In this document: positions 11,620 to 22,005 of the stretch, in pieces | Numbering within the stretch: position 1 is the first letter of the stretch | Layout: every line of letters begins with the position of its first letter | Origin: Phorcus lineatus | Lineage: Eukaryota > Mollusca > Gastropoda > Trochida > Trochidae | Assembly: GCA_921293015.1 (NCBI GenBank) | Contig: OV121085.1 | Coordinates: forward strand, 16,517,731-16,581,730 | Reading direction: 5' to 3' | DNA length: 64,000 nt | Notes under the pieces: model-generated | The model's input: the letters and a program-made list of their open reading frames with translations, nothing else | What the model was told of the DNA's origin: nothing | Databases searched by the model: none | Position numbers and translations under genes: made by a program

Positions 11620-12240
11620 CTTGTATCGATGTAATCGGTTTTTGTCTCCCTAAAACCTTGTATCGATACAAGGAGAGATAACGTTTATGACAGAATGGAT
11701 TTGTTAAGTATTAGGCTACTTCGATGGTATTAACTTTTTTGTTCTGACACATCGGGATTAGAGAAACCAAATCACATATGACGCACGTATGACGGTTAAC
11801 CATTCCGCGGTAACTGTGTAAAGTAACGTTTGATGGTAACATTTTCACTGGTGAGTCATCGTTGAGCTCAATAACAGGTTGCTCAGTCACTGTGTGTTGT
11901 TAACACGCAACATGATGTAAGATATGTTTGGACATTTTGAAGTTTAATCATATGCCTTTCTATACATGTCCATGCAAATTTTTTTTAACCATTTACTGTT
12001 TTAACATTACCGAAACTTATTTATATTTAAAAAGCGGATACTTTATCAATTTGATTAGACTAAAATTAAGTCTATGAAATATTTTAATAATTTACTGTTC
12101 CTTCATCTATATGTTCTTTTCTTCGGGCTCCCAATGCATGTGTATTCAGTCAATCTAGACTTGCTTAATGTGGACCTAGACTGTATTAAAGGCTTTTATT
12201 CAAATACACAGTCATGAAGCAGGACTACAATTTAATATTA
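11620..12240. other. AT-rich noncoding DNA
   Basis: No gene or recognisable element is visible in this interval. Confidence 0.5.
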
Positions 12241-12242
12241 TG

Positions 12243-12330
12243 ATGAATTTTACTCTGTTTTGTATACTGAATTTTGCTCTGTATGCTATACTAAATTTTG
12301 CTCTGTTTTCTACACCCAATTATACTCTTT
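12243..12330. repeat. 24-bp tandem repeat, about 3.5 copies
   Basis: The unit resembles TGAATTTTGCTCTGTTTTGT, with starts near 12244, 12268 and 12292, and decays to the right. Noncoding. Confidence 0.7.
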
Positions 12331-12460
12331 TAATATGTGCTTTGCAATAAAAAAATGAATATAGAATAGGGAATAATTCATTAGCATGCCATGTTGGGAG
12401 GGTAGCTGTCTTTAGTGAGGAGGTTAGTGTAGAGGATCAATTTGGTAAACCAGCACAGAC

Positions 12461-12731
12461 GGGGGCGGGTTAGCGCAGTGGTTAACGCGTTCAGCTTTCG
12501 AATCAAGAGTTCCTTGGTTCGAATCCCGCCTAGGGCTCGGCAACTTTGTCTGTGTATTAGAGACCTGTTCTCCCCGCAGTTAGGATTGGGTGCAATGGTA
12601 CACTGAATTTCAATGCAGTTCCATCCATGGTTCGCTAGTTTCAACCGAAACCAGCTTCACCAGAATGCAGAGACACAGCTTTCTCCCTGCAAGTCACCTC
12701 ACCTCACCTCACCTCACCTCACCTCACCTCA
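12461..12731 (+). mobile_element. tRNA-derived SINE with (CACCT)n tail
   Basis: The head GGGGGCGGGTTAGCGCAGTG begins at 12461. It contains an RNA polymerase III A box (TAGCGCAGTGG, 12471-12481) and a perfect B box (GGTTCGAATCC, 12516-12526), spaced as in a tRNA. The anticodon arm is imperfect, so this is not a functional tRNA. About 160 bp of tRNA-unrelated body follow, ending in seven CACCT units (12695-12731) that serve as the simple-repeat tail expected of a SINE. A LINE partner cannot be named from this copy. Confidence 0.8.
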
Positions 12732-13554
12732 TAGACCATCGTTTGGTTTACCTATGACGAATTAGCCCTTATGTTTGTATTGTAATCCTGACATCATTAC
12801 TTTACTTTTGATTTTGTTTTCGTAATTGTAAAAATCTTTTTGCTGCTATTTATAAATGTATGTAATGTTTTCAATTTCGATATTCTCCACAATCCAACTA
12901 ATGATGGTGCATATGTGTACAAGATGTTGGCAAGGTAAACAGGCTTTTGGTATTTAATTGTTTGCCTTCTTTAATTTGCTTGAGTCGATGAAGATAGAAT
13001 ACTTATTTTATAGTTATAAAACTTCTTTATTCTAAATAGGCTACATTCCACAGATTCAAATAACCCTTAGTTTGCTTAAAATATTTAAAGATCAGTGGCT
13101 TTTGTTTTGAAATGAGAGAAAATATCCTTTTCATCTTGTTTTCAGAAAACTGGTGTTATCAACTTTCAAATGCTGGAATCTACAATACATATTTTTAACA
13201 ATTAAGCTAAAATATAACCATTAACCTTTCAAGGATCAAGTGCTTAAAGAATGAGACTTAAGAACTTAGAATTTAAGTTATTTGAACGTTTGTAGAGCAT
13301 AGTTTACCTCTGATTAATTTATGGTGTTTCATTGACTAATGGCTCTACACAACAAAGAATTTATTGATATGTTTTGTGAAGGAAATATCCAATTGCTTTA
13401 CTATTTTATCCTTATAATAGAGAGAGACCTCATCAATATAATATTAATCAGAAGAAGACATTAAAACCAAAATAAAAAAAATAAAAAAATGAATTTATAT
13501 CATCTAATCTTTTATTTCAGTATTTCAAACAAAATTCATTTCTTGCTTCTTACT

Positions 13555-14068
13555 ATGACAAGGCTGTGGTGTGTCTTTGTGTTTGTGCAGGCACAGATGG
13601 TTCAATGTGCCTTTGAATCTGATACATATCACAGAATCGTCCTTCAAGAGAATCAAGAATCTGATGTCCAACCACTAAGAGAGACATCAGCCTCAACCGT
13701 CATCATATGTGCTGAAAGGTGTCTTCGAGAACCAAGGTGTTACTACATCGGGTATGATAGGGTGTCATGTGTCATGTTCAGCAAGCTACCCTCAGAATCT
13801 CCGGGACACCCCGGTGTCAGATATTATGCTAAATCTGAGCAGATTGGGTCAACTCTTGACAATTCAAATTCGAAAATTAAATTTGAAGATACTTGTAAAA
13901 CGACCAGCGGTTACATCTATGCAAGCAATCCTCGTCTTTGTTTTAAATTAAGTGATTATGAAAGAGATTATCCTGGCAGTGGGAAGGCATGTAAGAGGTC
14001 TAACGGACGACTCATCATTCTTAGCCAAGATGACATCTTTGACTTTATTCTTCACGACATAGGAAAGG
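13555..14068 (+). CDS. Secreted PAN/apple + C-type lectin protein, exon 1
   Basis: The start chosen is the Met at 13555. It opens a hydrophobic signal peptide (MTRLWCVFVFVQAQ) and lies just inside a possible exon start after TTTTATTTCAG (13520). The upstream in-frame Met at 13489 would precede that acceptor and is less likely. Residues 45-80 hold a PAN/apple-like motif with Cys52, Cys56, Cys62 and Cys72. From residue 112 a long-form C-type lectin domain begins, with Cys114/Cys129 (extra N-terminal disulfide) and Cys146 (first canonical Cys). The frame ends at donor AAAGG|GTAGGT (14068/14069), phase 1. Joined to exon 2 it gives a 246-residue protein. Such proteins are secreted, sugar- or ligand-binding factors, often immune, in molluscs. 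The ligand is unknown. Confidence 0.85.
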
Positions 14069-14184
14069 GTAGGTTGATCTCTTAAATTCCTTACCATCTA
14101 TGGATTGATATTATGAATAATGTTTATGATAAATGATAAATAGGAGAAGATAAATGATATTGTATATTATTGACATTCAACATC

Positions 14185-14265
14185 ATTGACAACTGACATT
14201 CAAAGTCTAACCTGAAGAAGCCACCATGGCAGAAAGCGCTTGTTAACAAATGTGAATGTGATTTT
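14185..14265 (+). ncRNA. Hammerhead ribozyme-like motif, intronic copy 1
   Basis: CTGAAGA (14212-14218) matches the core CUGANGA. Stem II GCCA-CCA-TGGC follows, then GAAA (14232-14235), a three-pair stem III AGC/GCU, and U as the base before the cut (14241/14242). Stem I pairs TAAC just before the core with GTTA just after the cut, then CATT with AATG further out. The usual G-C pair closing stem II is an A-A mismatch, and U at position 17 is a weaker cleavage base, so activity may be reduced. It lies 120 bp inside the lectin intron, in the sense orientation. Confidence 0.65.
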
Positions 14266-14289
14266 GTACCGAATTCTACAGTTACAGTA

Positions 14290-14293
<4 letters not shown>

Positions 14294-14342
<49 letters not shown>
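14294..14342. repeat. (TA)n microsatellite
   Basis: About 24 TA units lie between the two hammerhead-like motifs of the lectin intron. A similar tract adjoins the hammerhead of the Penelope-like element at 10.2 kb. Confidence 0.95.
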
Positions 14343-14343
<1 letters not shown>

Positions 14344-14345
<2 letters not shown>

Positions 14346-14402
14346 ACGTCATGAAGACCCCATGATGATCACTGAATAGTGTGAAACCGGTCGGGGATTC
14401 AA
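14344..14402 (+). ncRNA. Hammerhead ribozyme-like motif, intronic copy 2
   Basis: ATGATGA (14362-14368) stands where CTGATGA is expected. Stem II CACT-GAAT-AGTG follows, then GAAA (14383-14386), stem III ACC/GGU with no loop, and UC before the predicted cut (14392/14393). Stem I is CCCC/GGGG, extended by GAA/TTC. The C-to-A change at the first core base should abolish or cripple catalysis. The architecture matches Penelope-like hammerheads. Together with copy 1 it is best read as the decayed pseudo-LTR of such an element, the cut sites being 151 bp apart. Confidence 0.6.
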
Positions 14403-14730
14403 ATCATTTCAAGACTTTTGTTTATGCATATATATAGGTTATTTCCTTAATTTTCGAAAAAAATTTGCTCGATTCAAGGTAAAATATAAGTGTGAGTGAT
14501 TGATATGACTATCGTGTAAAGCATATTTTTCTATAGCGTAATAGGATAAGACTTTCAATTACCCCCGCAAGGTGTAACTAGCGGCAGTCTGGCTAGGTTA
14601 GAACTTGTTGCTAAGCACACAATTCCTTGTTTATACTGCAGCACCCTCTAAGCAATAAGTTGCAAACTTTACAAATTGGGACTGGAGCAAGTTATCTTTG
14701 CAGTGGAAGATGTTTATATCAGTGCTGTTA

Positions 14731-15338
14731 CAGCTGCATACCGAAAGTTTGTTCACTTACCAGTGAATCATAGTGCATATATCAGGTAATTCGGGTTTAG
14801 TTTTGAAGTAAAAAAATATCTTCGGCAAACCTTACAAATGATCAACCATTGTCCATGTGGTAAATAGCCATTCATGAACTTATTTAGGAATCGCCTGGTC
14901 CCCGTTAAAAGATTCAAATTTTGGCATGTTGAAATAGACAAAAGGGGTTATATCTTCGAAATTTCGATTTCGAATAAAATGTATCGACTCTCTGAGAATA
15001 AGTTTAACGCAATCACATTGAATTAGTACAAAGGAACAAACATGACTTTTTTTAAAGCAGTTGATAACTTATGAATTATTTTGTAGAGAAAAGTAAAAAT
15101 GAGTGTTTTCGAAATTTTGACCCCTGGTCACTTCATTGACCTGCGAAAAATGGTACAGTTATTTTTGGGGTATGATAAAACTGTTGTCTTATAGAAAAAC
15201 GGATCTGCACATCTGTATTGAAAATTCAAAATTATACGTTTCATTTTCGCAATGCTACGATACCCAAAGGCGGTTCAAATTAAATGATAATTGCACTGGC
15301 ATACCCAGGTATGTGAACAAACTTTTGGTATGCAGCTG
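14731..15338. mobile_element. 608-bp MITE with 31-bp terminal inverted repeats and TA duplication
   Basis: Left end CAGCTGCATACCGAAAGTTT… (14731-14761) pairs with the right end at 15308-15338, with two mismatches in 31. TA flanks both ends (14729-14730 and 15339-15340), as in Tc1/mariner-type target duplications. No transposase is present. It sits in the intron of the lectin gene. Confidence 0.85.
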
Positions 15339-15847
15339 TATAGGAATATACAATTAATTCTTAATCACCCAGGAGCGTTGTCGAACCAGGACGCTGAAAA
15401 CATGAATAAAGCAAAACTCTATTTTACACCATACTACAAATAAGCGTTTTTGATATAAGTGCAGTTGAGAATCGCAGACGTCTTTTGTTCAAAGGAAACA
15501 CCATGTATAGATTCTTTTTTTAACTTTTCTTTTAGTTATTTGTAAGTTTTAATTTTTTTTCCTTGACAATGTGTGAAACAGTTATCGATAAATGAATAAG
15601 AGCTTATCCAATAAAGCATTAAAGTTGTTTTACTCATTTCAAATGATAAAATGTGTTTGTCGAAACTGCCACTAAAAACAGTGACGTCATAGAGACACCA
15701 GTATAGTCATGACTATATAGAAGGTTCTAGCTATAGTTTGCAATTATAACATACGTCTCCGCATTCACGCCAAGTGGAGACTCGCAGTATTGGGTTGATT
15801 TACACTACAGCCGTTTACGTGGGCAATCAGGTAATGTTATTTCCTTA

Positions 15848-16318
15848 AAGAGCCACTCCGTGATTTTCATAAGATATTATTTACCTTTGATGCGAACCTA
15901 AATGGCATATGTGGTGATATAAAATCAAAACGTCTTAACTTTTCATGTCCAAAAGACATATATATAACAAATACTGGTTTTCCGTGAAAATCTAAAACAG
16001 CCTTATAAATGCAAAGAGGTGTAGATATCACGTCCAATATACATAGATACTAATTATATAACATAACAAACACTATCAACTCCTATCTGCCCTCCTGGCT
16101 TTTGTAGATAAGTCTCTAAAATCACGTTTGACTATTTGACGCGCGCCACTGTCCGGTTTTCGATCATAATTGCGACGTTCTACCTTCATATTGTCACTGT
16201 AAAAAACCAATAAGGTTTAAAATGTGTCTTTTTGGTAACAGTCGATACTTCGCGATCAAATGACACCATTGACTAAGTTTGGCATGTATGATTCCAACAA
16301 CTCACGGAGTGGCTCTTT
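15848..16318. mobile_element. 471-bp MITE, family B, copy 1 (intronic)
   Basis: The ends AAGAGCCACTCCGTGA and TCACGGAGTGGCTCTT are perfect inverted repeats, flanked by TA/TTAA. A full-length copy at 57959-58421 is about 90 percent similar by eye, and a left-end copy lies at 17429-17550. There is no coding capacity. It lies just upstream of the lectin's second exon. Confidence 0.9.
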
Positions 16319-16690
16319 AACTTTCGAAAGAAAATACTCGATTCGACACATTGAACGTTTTCTTCACTTTTAAGTACATGAAATATGTTAACCACATAAC
16401 AAACAGTAGAAAAATTCTGTTCTCAGAAACATCATTACTGGGAAAAGGGGCCTACGGTCTTCTGTCAATGCAGAACAATTTATTTCCCTTGTGGAAGCTA
16501 ACAGTACTCTTAACGATAAGATATCCTAAATCTACATCTCAAAATTCGGCTTTTTCGCAGCTGCTCGCGCATAGTGTAGTGGTAAGAAACGCAACGGATG
16601 ACGCAACCGTAAAAAAACGGTCGTTGTGTAATAATTCGATGATTCGTATTTACACCACTTCAACCATCACGTTCCTTTTTCACGTTTCAG

Positions 16691-16917
16691 AATACATGCG
16701 AGTTGAAATATGGGTAGGGATGTGGATCAACGACTACGGGGAGCGTGTATGGTCTGATGGATCGACTCATGTCAAACGCTGGACGGAAGGAAGAAAACCC
16801 GAAACTAGAAATGACTGCGTATATCTGGCCATAAACCCAACTATTGCGGCAAGTGGTTTACGTGATGCTTCATGCGATGCCAGGAAACAATTCCTGTGCG
16901 AAATTCCCAACACATAG
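16691..16917 (+). CDS. Secreted PAN/apple + C-type lectin protein, exon 2
   Basis: It starts after CACGTTTCAG and carries residues 172-246, the second half of the C-type lectin domain: EIWVGMW, then VWSDGS, the conserved Trp202, and Cys214, Cys233 and Cys241 that complete the disulfides, ending CEIPNT and TAG. The usual sugar-binding EPN or QPD motif is replaced by KPE (207-209) and the WND motif by LRD (228-230). Classical calcium-dependent mannose or galactose binding is therefore doubtful. Divergent motifs are common in mollusc lectins. The open frame that runs upstream to 16351 is intronic read-through. An AATAAA signal follows at 17128. Confidence 0.88.
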
Positions 16918-17127
16918 ACTTAGTTCGAGATCGGTGTAAACCATTAGGTCCTTGAATGGTAATTCAAGTAGGATTCCTTGCCTAAACCTTTACAACACGA
17001 AAATGGTTATTGTGTTTGTTTTTGATTGGTTTTAATCACAAATTATATAGAAACTTTGTAGTAGAAAGATTGTTTTGCATGACAGCGACATTCGTTGCAC
17101 ATTTAAATGTTCATTACTGTTGTGAAT

Positions 17128-17133
17128 AATAAA
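17128..17133 (+). terminator. Polyadenylation signal of the lectin gene
   Basis: Canonical AATAAA, 211 bp after the stop codon, in TAATAAACATCG. It is the first such signal downstream and gives a short 3' untranslated region. Confidence 0.65.
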
Positions 17134-17428
17134 CATCGTAACCGAAAAAAGCTTTGCGATTTCATTTCATCTTTGCAAAAAGGTTATAACAACCTGTGAA
17201 AGAAACGAAGGGTTTAAATTGCTAAACTCTGACAAAAGACGGAGACAGAACTTTGACGGTACTTTTACACTTTTTATTTTCAAATGTCTTTCCAATAGAA
17301 TTTAAATCAGTTCGAACCTAAACCTCCTTTTGACCTTCTCCTGATCTGAGAACTGTTCCATATGGGTAATGTCACGTGACCTTTGAATCCAGCCAACCAG
17401 AAATGAGGCTTTTAAAACCTGTCATCTT

Positions 17429-17550
17429 AAAGAACCACTCCGTGATTTTCATAACATATCATTTACCTTTAATTTGAACCAAAATGTCATATGTGGTGAT
17501 ATAAAATTAAAACATCTTTACTTTTCATGTCCAAAAGACATATATATGAC
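17429..17550. mobile_element. MITE family B, left-end fragment (copy 2)
   Basis: AAGAACCACTCCGTGATTTT begins about 120 bp matching the left part of the copies at 15848 and 57959, up to CATATATATGAC. Homology then stops and no matching right end is seen. The fragment is truncated, or this is a family member with a different interior. Confidence 0.8.
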
Positions 17551-19056
17551 TTCGTTTATCAATTTTGAGATAAATAATGTGTTTTAAAAAAATGAAATAG
17601 GTCAAGCTCTCCTGTACGACACCCCTGTTACCCGTGGATACGAGCGTACTTACATCAATACGTCATATACATTGGCTGATACATGCAAACATTCCTCGTA
17701 TGGTATACACAGTCACCACGTATATATCAGTGCAGAGGAAGATTGGGTGTTTATTGAAGCCTCAAGCCTGCCCTGCGCGTGCTGCTGTAAAACACCTTAC
17801 CAAATAATCTGACTGATTTGCACTCCTCACCCCTTCAATTTGCAGGTCGTTGATAAGGGGATAAGAAAGCACCCCGGGTCGTGTAAGGTTAGTTTTCAGT
17901 GTTGGCAGGGTAGGCAGTGGGTGAAATCAGAGGTAGTCTAGAGTTATCGTTACAACCCTCACCCCATTTTCATAAATCTCTGTCAGTTTTGAAATGTCAC
18001 TGGGTCTTAAATAGTTACATTATACCTTGGTAGTCAAGAGAGATATGGTGAAATGAGGATTTGGCTGGAAAAAAGTTACAAGGAGGATTTATAGATGGTG
18101 AAGCGTATCGGGTTATGATCTCCTTGAATTTATCTATATTTTTCAATTGATTTGAAATCATATGGTTAAAATGCATGAATATATTATCTGCATGTTCCAT
18201 TGATGAGCAATATTGATCATATTTGTAACTCGGAAAGCAAAGTATTAAAGAGTCACGACAAGGTGAAGAATCAAGATATTTAATTTATGACTCGGTTATA
18301 ACGTTACCATGAATTAAAGTCATAGTCTCATTTTTGTAAGGCAACTAAACTGAACTAATTATTCTTCACGAACAAAATCTGATCACTAACACAAATATTT
18401 CCTGTCGCGTTTGCAAAGATTTTCATTTTTATGCCCGTTTTACAGTTTTGGATGAAGTAGCTTATTGGCGTAAGCCGTTTCAGACCGATGAGGTACCGAA
18501 TCAAGTGTAATCCCATCGCGTGTGCGAAACACCGGAAATCTAGTAATTGTAGCGCCGATACGTATGACAGACGCATTCTTCATTGAGTTAACCACCTTTT
18601 TGTTATTTCAGTATTTGAAAAAAGGTAAGCTATTAGCTGTTTCAATTGGATATTCAGCTGGGAAATTTTATGTGTTCTTCGTCACGGCCTTGGCGAAATG
18701 ACGTGGTAAGGACTAACGCTCGCAAAACACGTAATATTAGGGTAGGGTAGGGTAGTTTGAACTTAATTACTGAGGGCTGGAATGCCTGCAGAGTTCTGAA
18801 AATTGTTGCAAACGTCAGGGGAAAGATTTCTGTGGATGGTGAACTATTTGTCCGGCATGCATTACAATTTGCCTTGCAAAAATGAGACAATGACTTTAAG
18901 GCTTTCCGTTCAATTCGGAGCAGACGGTAACCCGTGGCAACGAGTGATAAAATGTGTGTATGTAACTACATGTACAGTTGGATATAAATCATGATTATAT
19001 TATGCATATTCATTTTTTAAGCCTTTTACACTTTACAGAAATGATCATTGTCTGTT
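17551..19056. other. Noncoding DNA downstream of the lectin gene
   Basis: No recognisable gene was seen. A short GGGTA repeat (about 18739-18755, ATTAGGGTAGGGTAGGGTAG) is too small to be interstitial telomere. The minus-strand frames at 18015-18890 lack coding features. Confidence 0.5.
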
Positions 19057-19415
19057 TTCTCTCCAAACAGAGGTAGCTTCAATATAATTACCTATACTGA
19101 CCTCAGTCCGAATACGAGCGTTTCTCGGTCAAGAATTGTACAAGCCTGATTGGATGCAATCAAAGTTGGTTGTGCAATCAGCGACGCCTTTTCAAAAGTT
19201 ATCAGTCGAAAAGCCTCAGTTATTTCCGTGTACATCGTGAAAGTACACTTTGCACTTTGAGTCTAGCTTCTATACATTACACAGTCACCTTATTTAGCGA
19301 ATTTATCATGGCATAGACCTGTGTGATAAAAATATGCTAACTATGCATGCGGTGTTTTCATTTACTGAAAGTTTACTGAAAGTGTTTGTTGCAATATTTT
19401 ACAACTAGGGTAGCC
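19057..19415. mobile_element. MITE-like repeat, family C, copy 2 (inverted relative to copy 1)
   Basis: It begins TCTCTCCAAACAGAGGTAGC, like the 7055 copy. Its interior reads as the reverse complement of that copy's interior: CTTTGCACTTTGAGTC, GATTGGATGCAATCAAAG, GCATGCGGTGTTTTCAT, TTGCAATATTTTACAAC. Because both start with the same end, the two copies differ by inversion of the body between the terminal repeats. The right end is lost or diverged. Confidence 0.6.
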
Positions 19416-20015
19416 TGTTAGTAGTACGGAAATCTATGACGGACCTTTCTCTGTGGAAGTAAATGTTAATACTGGTTATGCCTTAACAATTGTGATGAAT
19501 ATCTTATAACTTAATTCAACGTTCAACAAAATAAAATCAGGGAGATTTATTATTTTTATTTGTATATATCATTAAAGATACATGTGATTAATCTTGTTGA
19601 CCATTGATTACTTTTGTTTTTAACTACCATTGGGCTTCTGAAGGAGTTAACAATAGTTCCACATTTCAATAATCATTCCTAACAAAAGTAAGAATTATTG
19701 TTTGTCTATCTCAGTGAAAGGTTCCCATAGTTCGGCCTCCAACGATCAACAGTGATAACACTAAATACCATCTTGAACAGCCTTGGATTTAAATTCTCAC
19801 CATAATGAGTTTGAGAAAATGTTGGGAAAACTACTTCAAATAAATGCTTGAGACCAATCCTTGAATAATGACAATATTTACACAAAAAAATATCAACGAT
19901 AAGTTCTAATTTCGCTCAATAAATACCATTAGTATCCACAAAAATGTCACCGCTAATGCCAGGAATTCCACAAATACTTATGATTTTGCAACTGAAATAA
20001 ACATTATTACATGAC

Positions 20016-20209
20016 CTGAATATGTCTTCTAAATCCCCCTTTATCCCTCTCGGCGTCCGGGTCAAGAAAGATGCTTATCAGATAATTGTCCGTGTCAAAA
20101 ACGCAAAGAGACACTCCGTAGCAAGTCGGGAATAATGCTGTGGCAGGGTTGTGTTTTCGCTCCTTCATCATTTTCAATAATCTCATACAATTACCGGACA
20201 CTAGACCCG
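20016..20209 (-). CDS. Candidate internal coding exon, unidentified
   Basis: A 194-bp minus-strand frame lies between a possible acceptor (GGTTACAG, 20210-20211) and a possible donor CATATTCAG|GTCATG (20016/20015). It is GC-richer than its surroundings and reads as protein-like sequence (…NPATALFPTCYGVSLCVF…, …YLISIFLDPDAERDKGG…, …FRRHIQ). No family is recognised and no partner exons were identified. The splice sites are weak, so it may also be a relic of a transposon ORF. Confidence 0.3.
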
Positions 20210-20689
20210 CTGTAACCAGCTTGCTTTTATGTATATTCGGAGCTAACCTTTTCTCATATTTTACTTAATTTGTCAACCTAGTAAGGGTGTTGGACATTCG
20301 AAAAAACAAGCAACAGAAGACGACATCTCAGCATTTCTTTAAATTGCGGGGAAGTTTACGTGCCACGCTTAAGATTCGTCTTCTCGATTTCCTCAAAATT
20401 GACGATTGCATTCATCACAAGGAAAGATTAATGGCTCTGAAAAATAAAACGTGTCTTATAACAAAAAGGGTTTGCGTCGAATCTAATTCAATAATACTGG
20501 ACTGTGTTCATATGGTGTACGTTACTCGTGAGCTTATTCTGAAGACTGCAATATATTAACTTTAGGGCAAAAGTCAAGTACGATGAACCCCAGAACACCT
20601 GCAGTTGAAATAAAACCTGCTGATATAGGTAATATATACTCGTCTGCGGTATTGTTTGGCAATTGGATGAAAAATTGAGCACTTAATAC

Positions 20690-21900
20690 GTCCCTTTATA
20701 CAACCGGAACATATATTTATCTTTAATTAAATAACTGAAACTAATAATTTAAATTTCAACAGCTTGACAGTCGTAACATTTATGTACATCTGTGTGACAT
20801 TCAAAAAGTTTAAACTGCTATCGTCTTCACTTTATTGTCATACGTTTGTAATCGTCTCTATTTAGAAGAGATATTTTCGTTAACAGATTCTGAAGAACAT
20901 TGGAAACTGTAAAACAAAATACCAAAAGAGTTGAAAATATTGCATTTTTAAAAACTCAAGGTAATTATTAACTCCAACGTGATCATCCTTTCCTAAACTG
21001 CTCATCCTTTCCAAACAGATTATGTCCTTTCAAAATCGTTTCAACTTTTTGAAATTAAAAAAAATGATGTAAGATAGAGAAACTTAATTTTCGAAATACA
21101 AATACATTTGTTTAAATTTGAGAAAAAGTCCTGATTCAAAAATGAAAAAAGACCATTTTGGTTTCAGTTCATAATCTACATTTATGAATTCCTTTCATAA
21201 AGAGATGGGAAATTAGATTATTTTTGAGAGAATAAGTGTCAATTTTCAAGTTACCATTACCAAAAGCCATTCAATAATTGCTCATCATGAGTGGCAATGT
21301 CGAATCGAATCGAATCTGACAGTAATACAAATTAATTTAGAGCACCTCCCCCTCCCCCTGGAAATCCTAGGTGAATCCCTCCTATACAGAGCAACTGCTC
21401 ATCGGCTCAATTAGGGCCAGGATTCAAGGCATGTTGGCATTGGAGACACTGGGGGTATCATTAAGGCTTGGAACCATTGTCAGATAGCGCTTTGGGACAG
21501 GTGCCTTCTACACCGTGACTTATGGCCAGTTCAAATTTGTCACTTTGTTTTTACTATTTTCGGAGCACGCCGTTCGAACTAATTATAGACGGAGTCCGGT
21601 GCCCATTAGTGTCAAATTAGTCTCAAGCCATGTGCACGTATCTGAAGTGCCACATTAATGCATGTGCACCCTGTGTACTGCACAGATATGTCATAACATA
21701 GTGACATAGTGCACACAATTACTAGAGATTATGTCTTTTTTATTGGGTGTACGGTGACATTGCTATCCAATGGTAAGAAAATTTGTTTTTACGCTATGAA
21801 ATTTAATAGAAATAACTATACCATTATTCGTGTGATTTTATTACTTTACACTTTTAGATTTTATATGACGCTATACACTTTTTTCGTTTAACTGATACTA
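20690..21900. other. Noncoding DNA
   Basis: No gene could be supported. The segment at about 21340-21640 is richer in G+C and has the look of an old interspersed repeat, but no ends or family could be identified. Confidence 0.4.
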
Positions 21901-21921
21901 CACGAAACTTGGATAATTGAA

Positions 21922-22005
21922 TCGTAGATAGTAGATAAACAGGATTGCATATCGTAGATAAACAGGATTGTAGAGTGTAGATTAACAAAATTGTAGATAT
22001 ACAAG
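21922..22005. repeat. 23-bp tandem repeat, about 3.5 copies
   Basis: Unit GTAGATAAACAGGATTG plus six variable bases, with starts at 21931, 21954 and 21977, decaying at both edges. Noncoding. Confidence 0.8.

Larger units (their letters stand above)
14069..16690 (+). other. Phase-1 intron of the lectin gene
   Basis: It begins GTAGGT and ends TTTTTCACGTTTCAG, preceded by a pyrimidine-rich stretch. It splits a codon after its first base, so G joins AA to give Glu172 and the domain continues without a break. It holds two hammerhead-like motifs, a (TA)n tract and two MITEs, which account for most of its length. The open frame at 15136-15357 lies largely in MITE sequence and is not a gene. Confidence 0.8.

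Noticed and set aside
12461..12532. Functional tRNA gene
   Set aside because: A and B boxes are good, but the anticodon stem is mispaired and a SINE body plus CACCT tail follows.
16351..16690. N-terminal extension of the second lectin exon as a separate gene starting at 16351
   Set aside because: It lies upstream of a good acceptor (CACGTTTCAG) whose phase matches exon 1. The extension has no domain and is intronic read-through.
18480..18520. Possible further hammerhead (CCGATGAGGTACCGAATC)
   Set aside because: Two core bases differ (CTGATGA and GAAA both broken), and the would-be stem II is a loopless 6-base palindrome. No stem I pairing was found.
18735..18757. Interstitial telomere (TTAGGG-like) repeat
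   Set aside because: The unit is GGGTA and only about four copies long. Too short and not the metazoan telomere unit.
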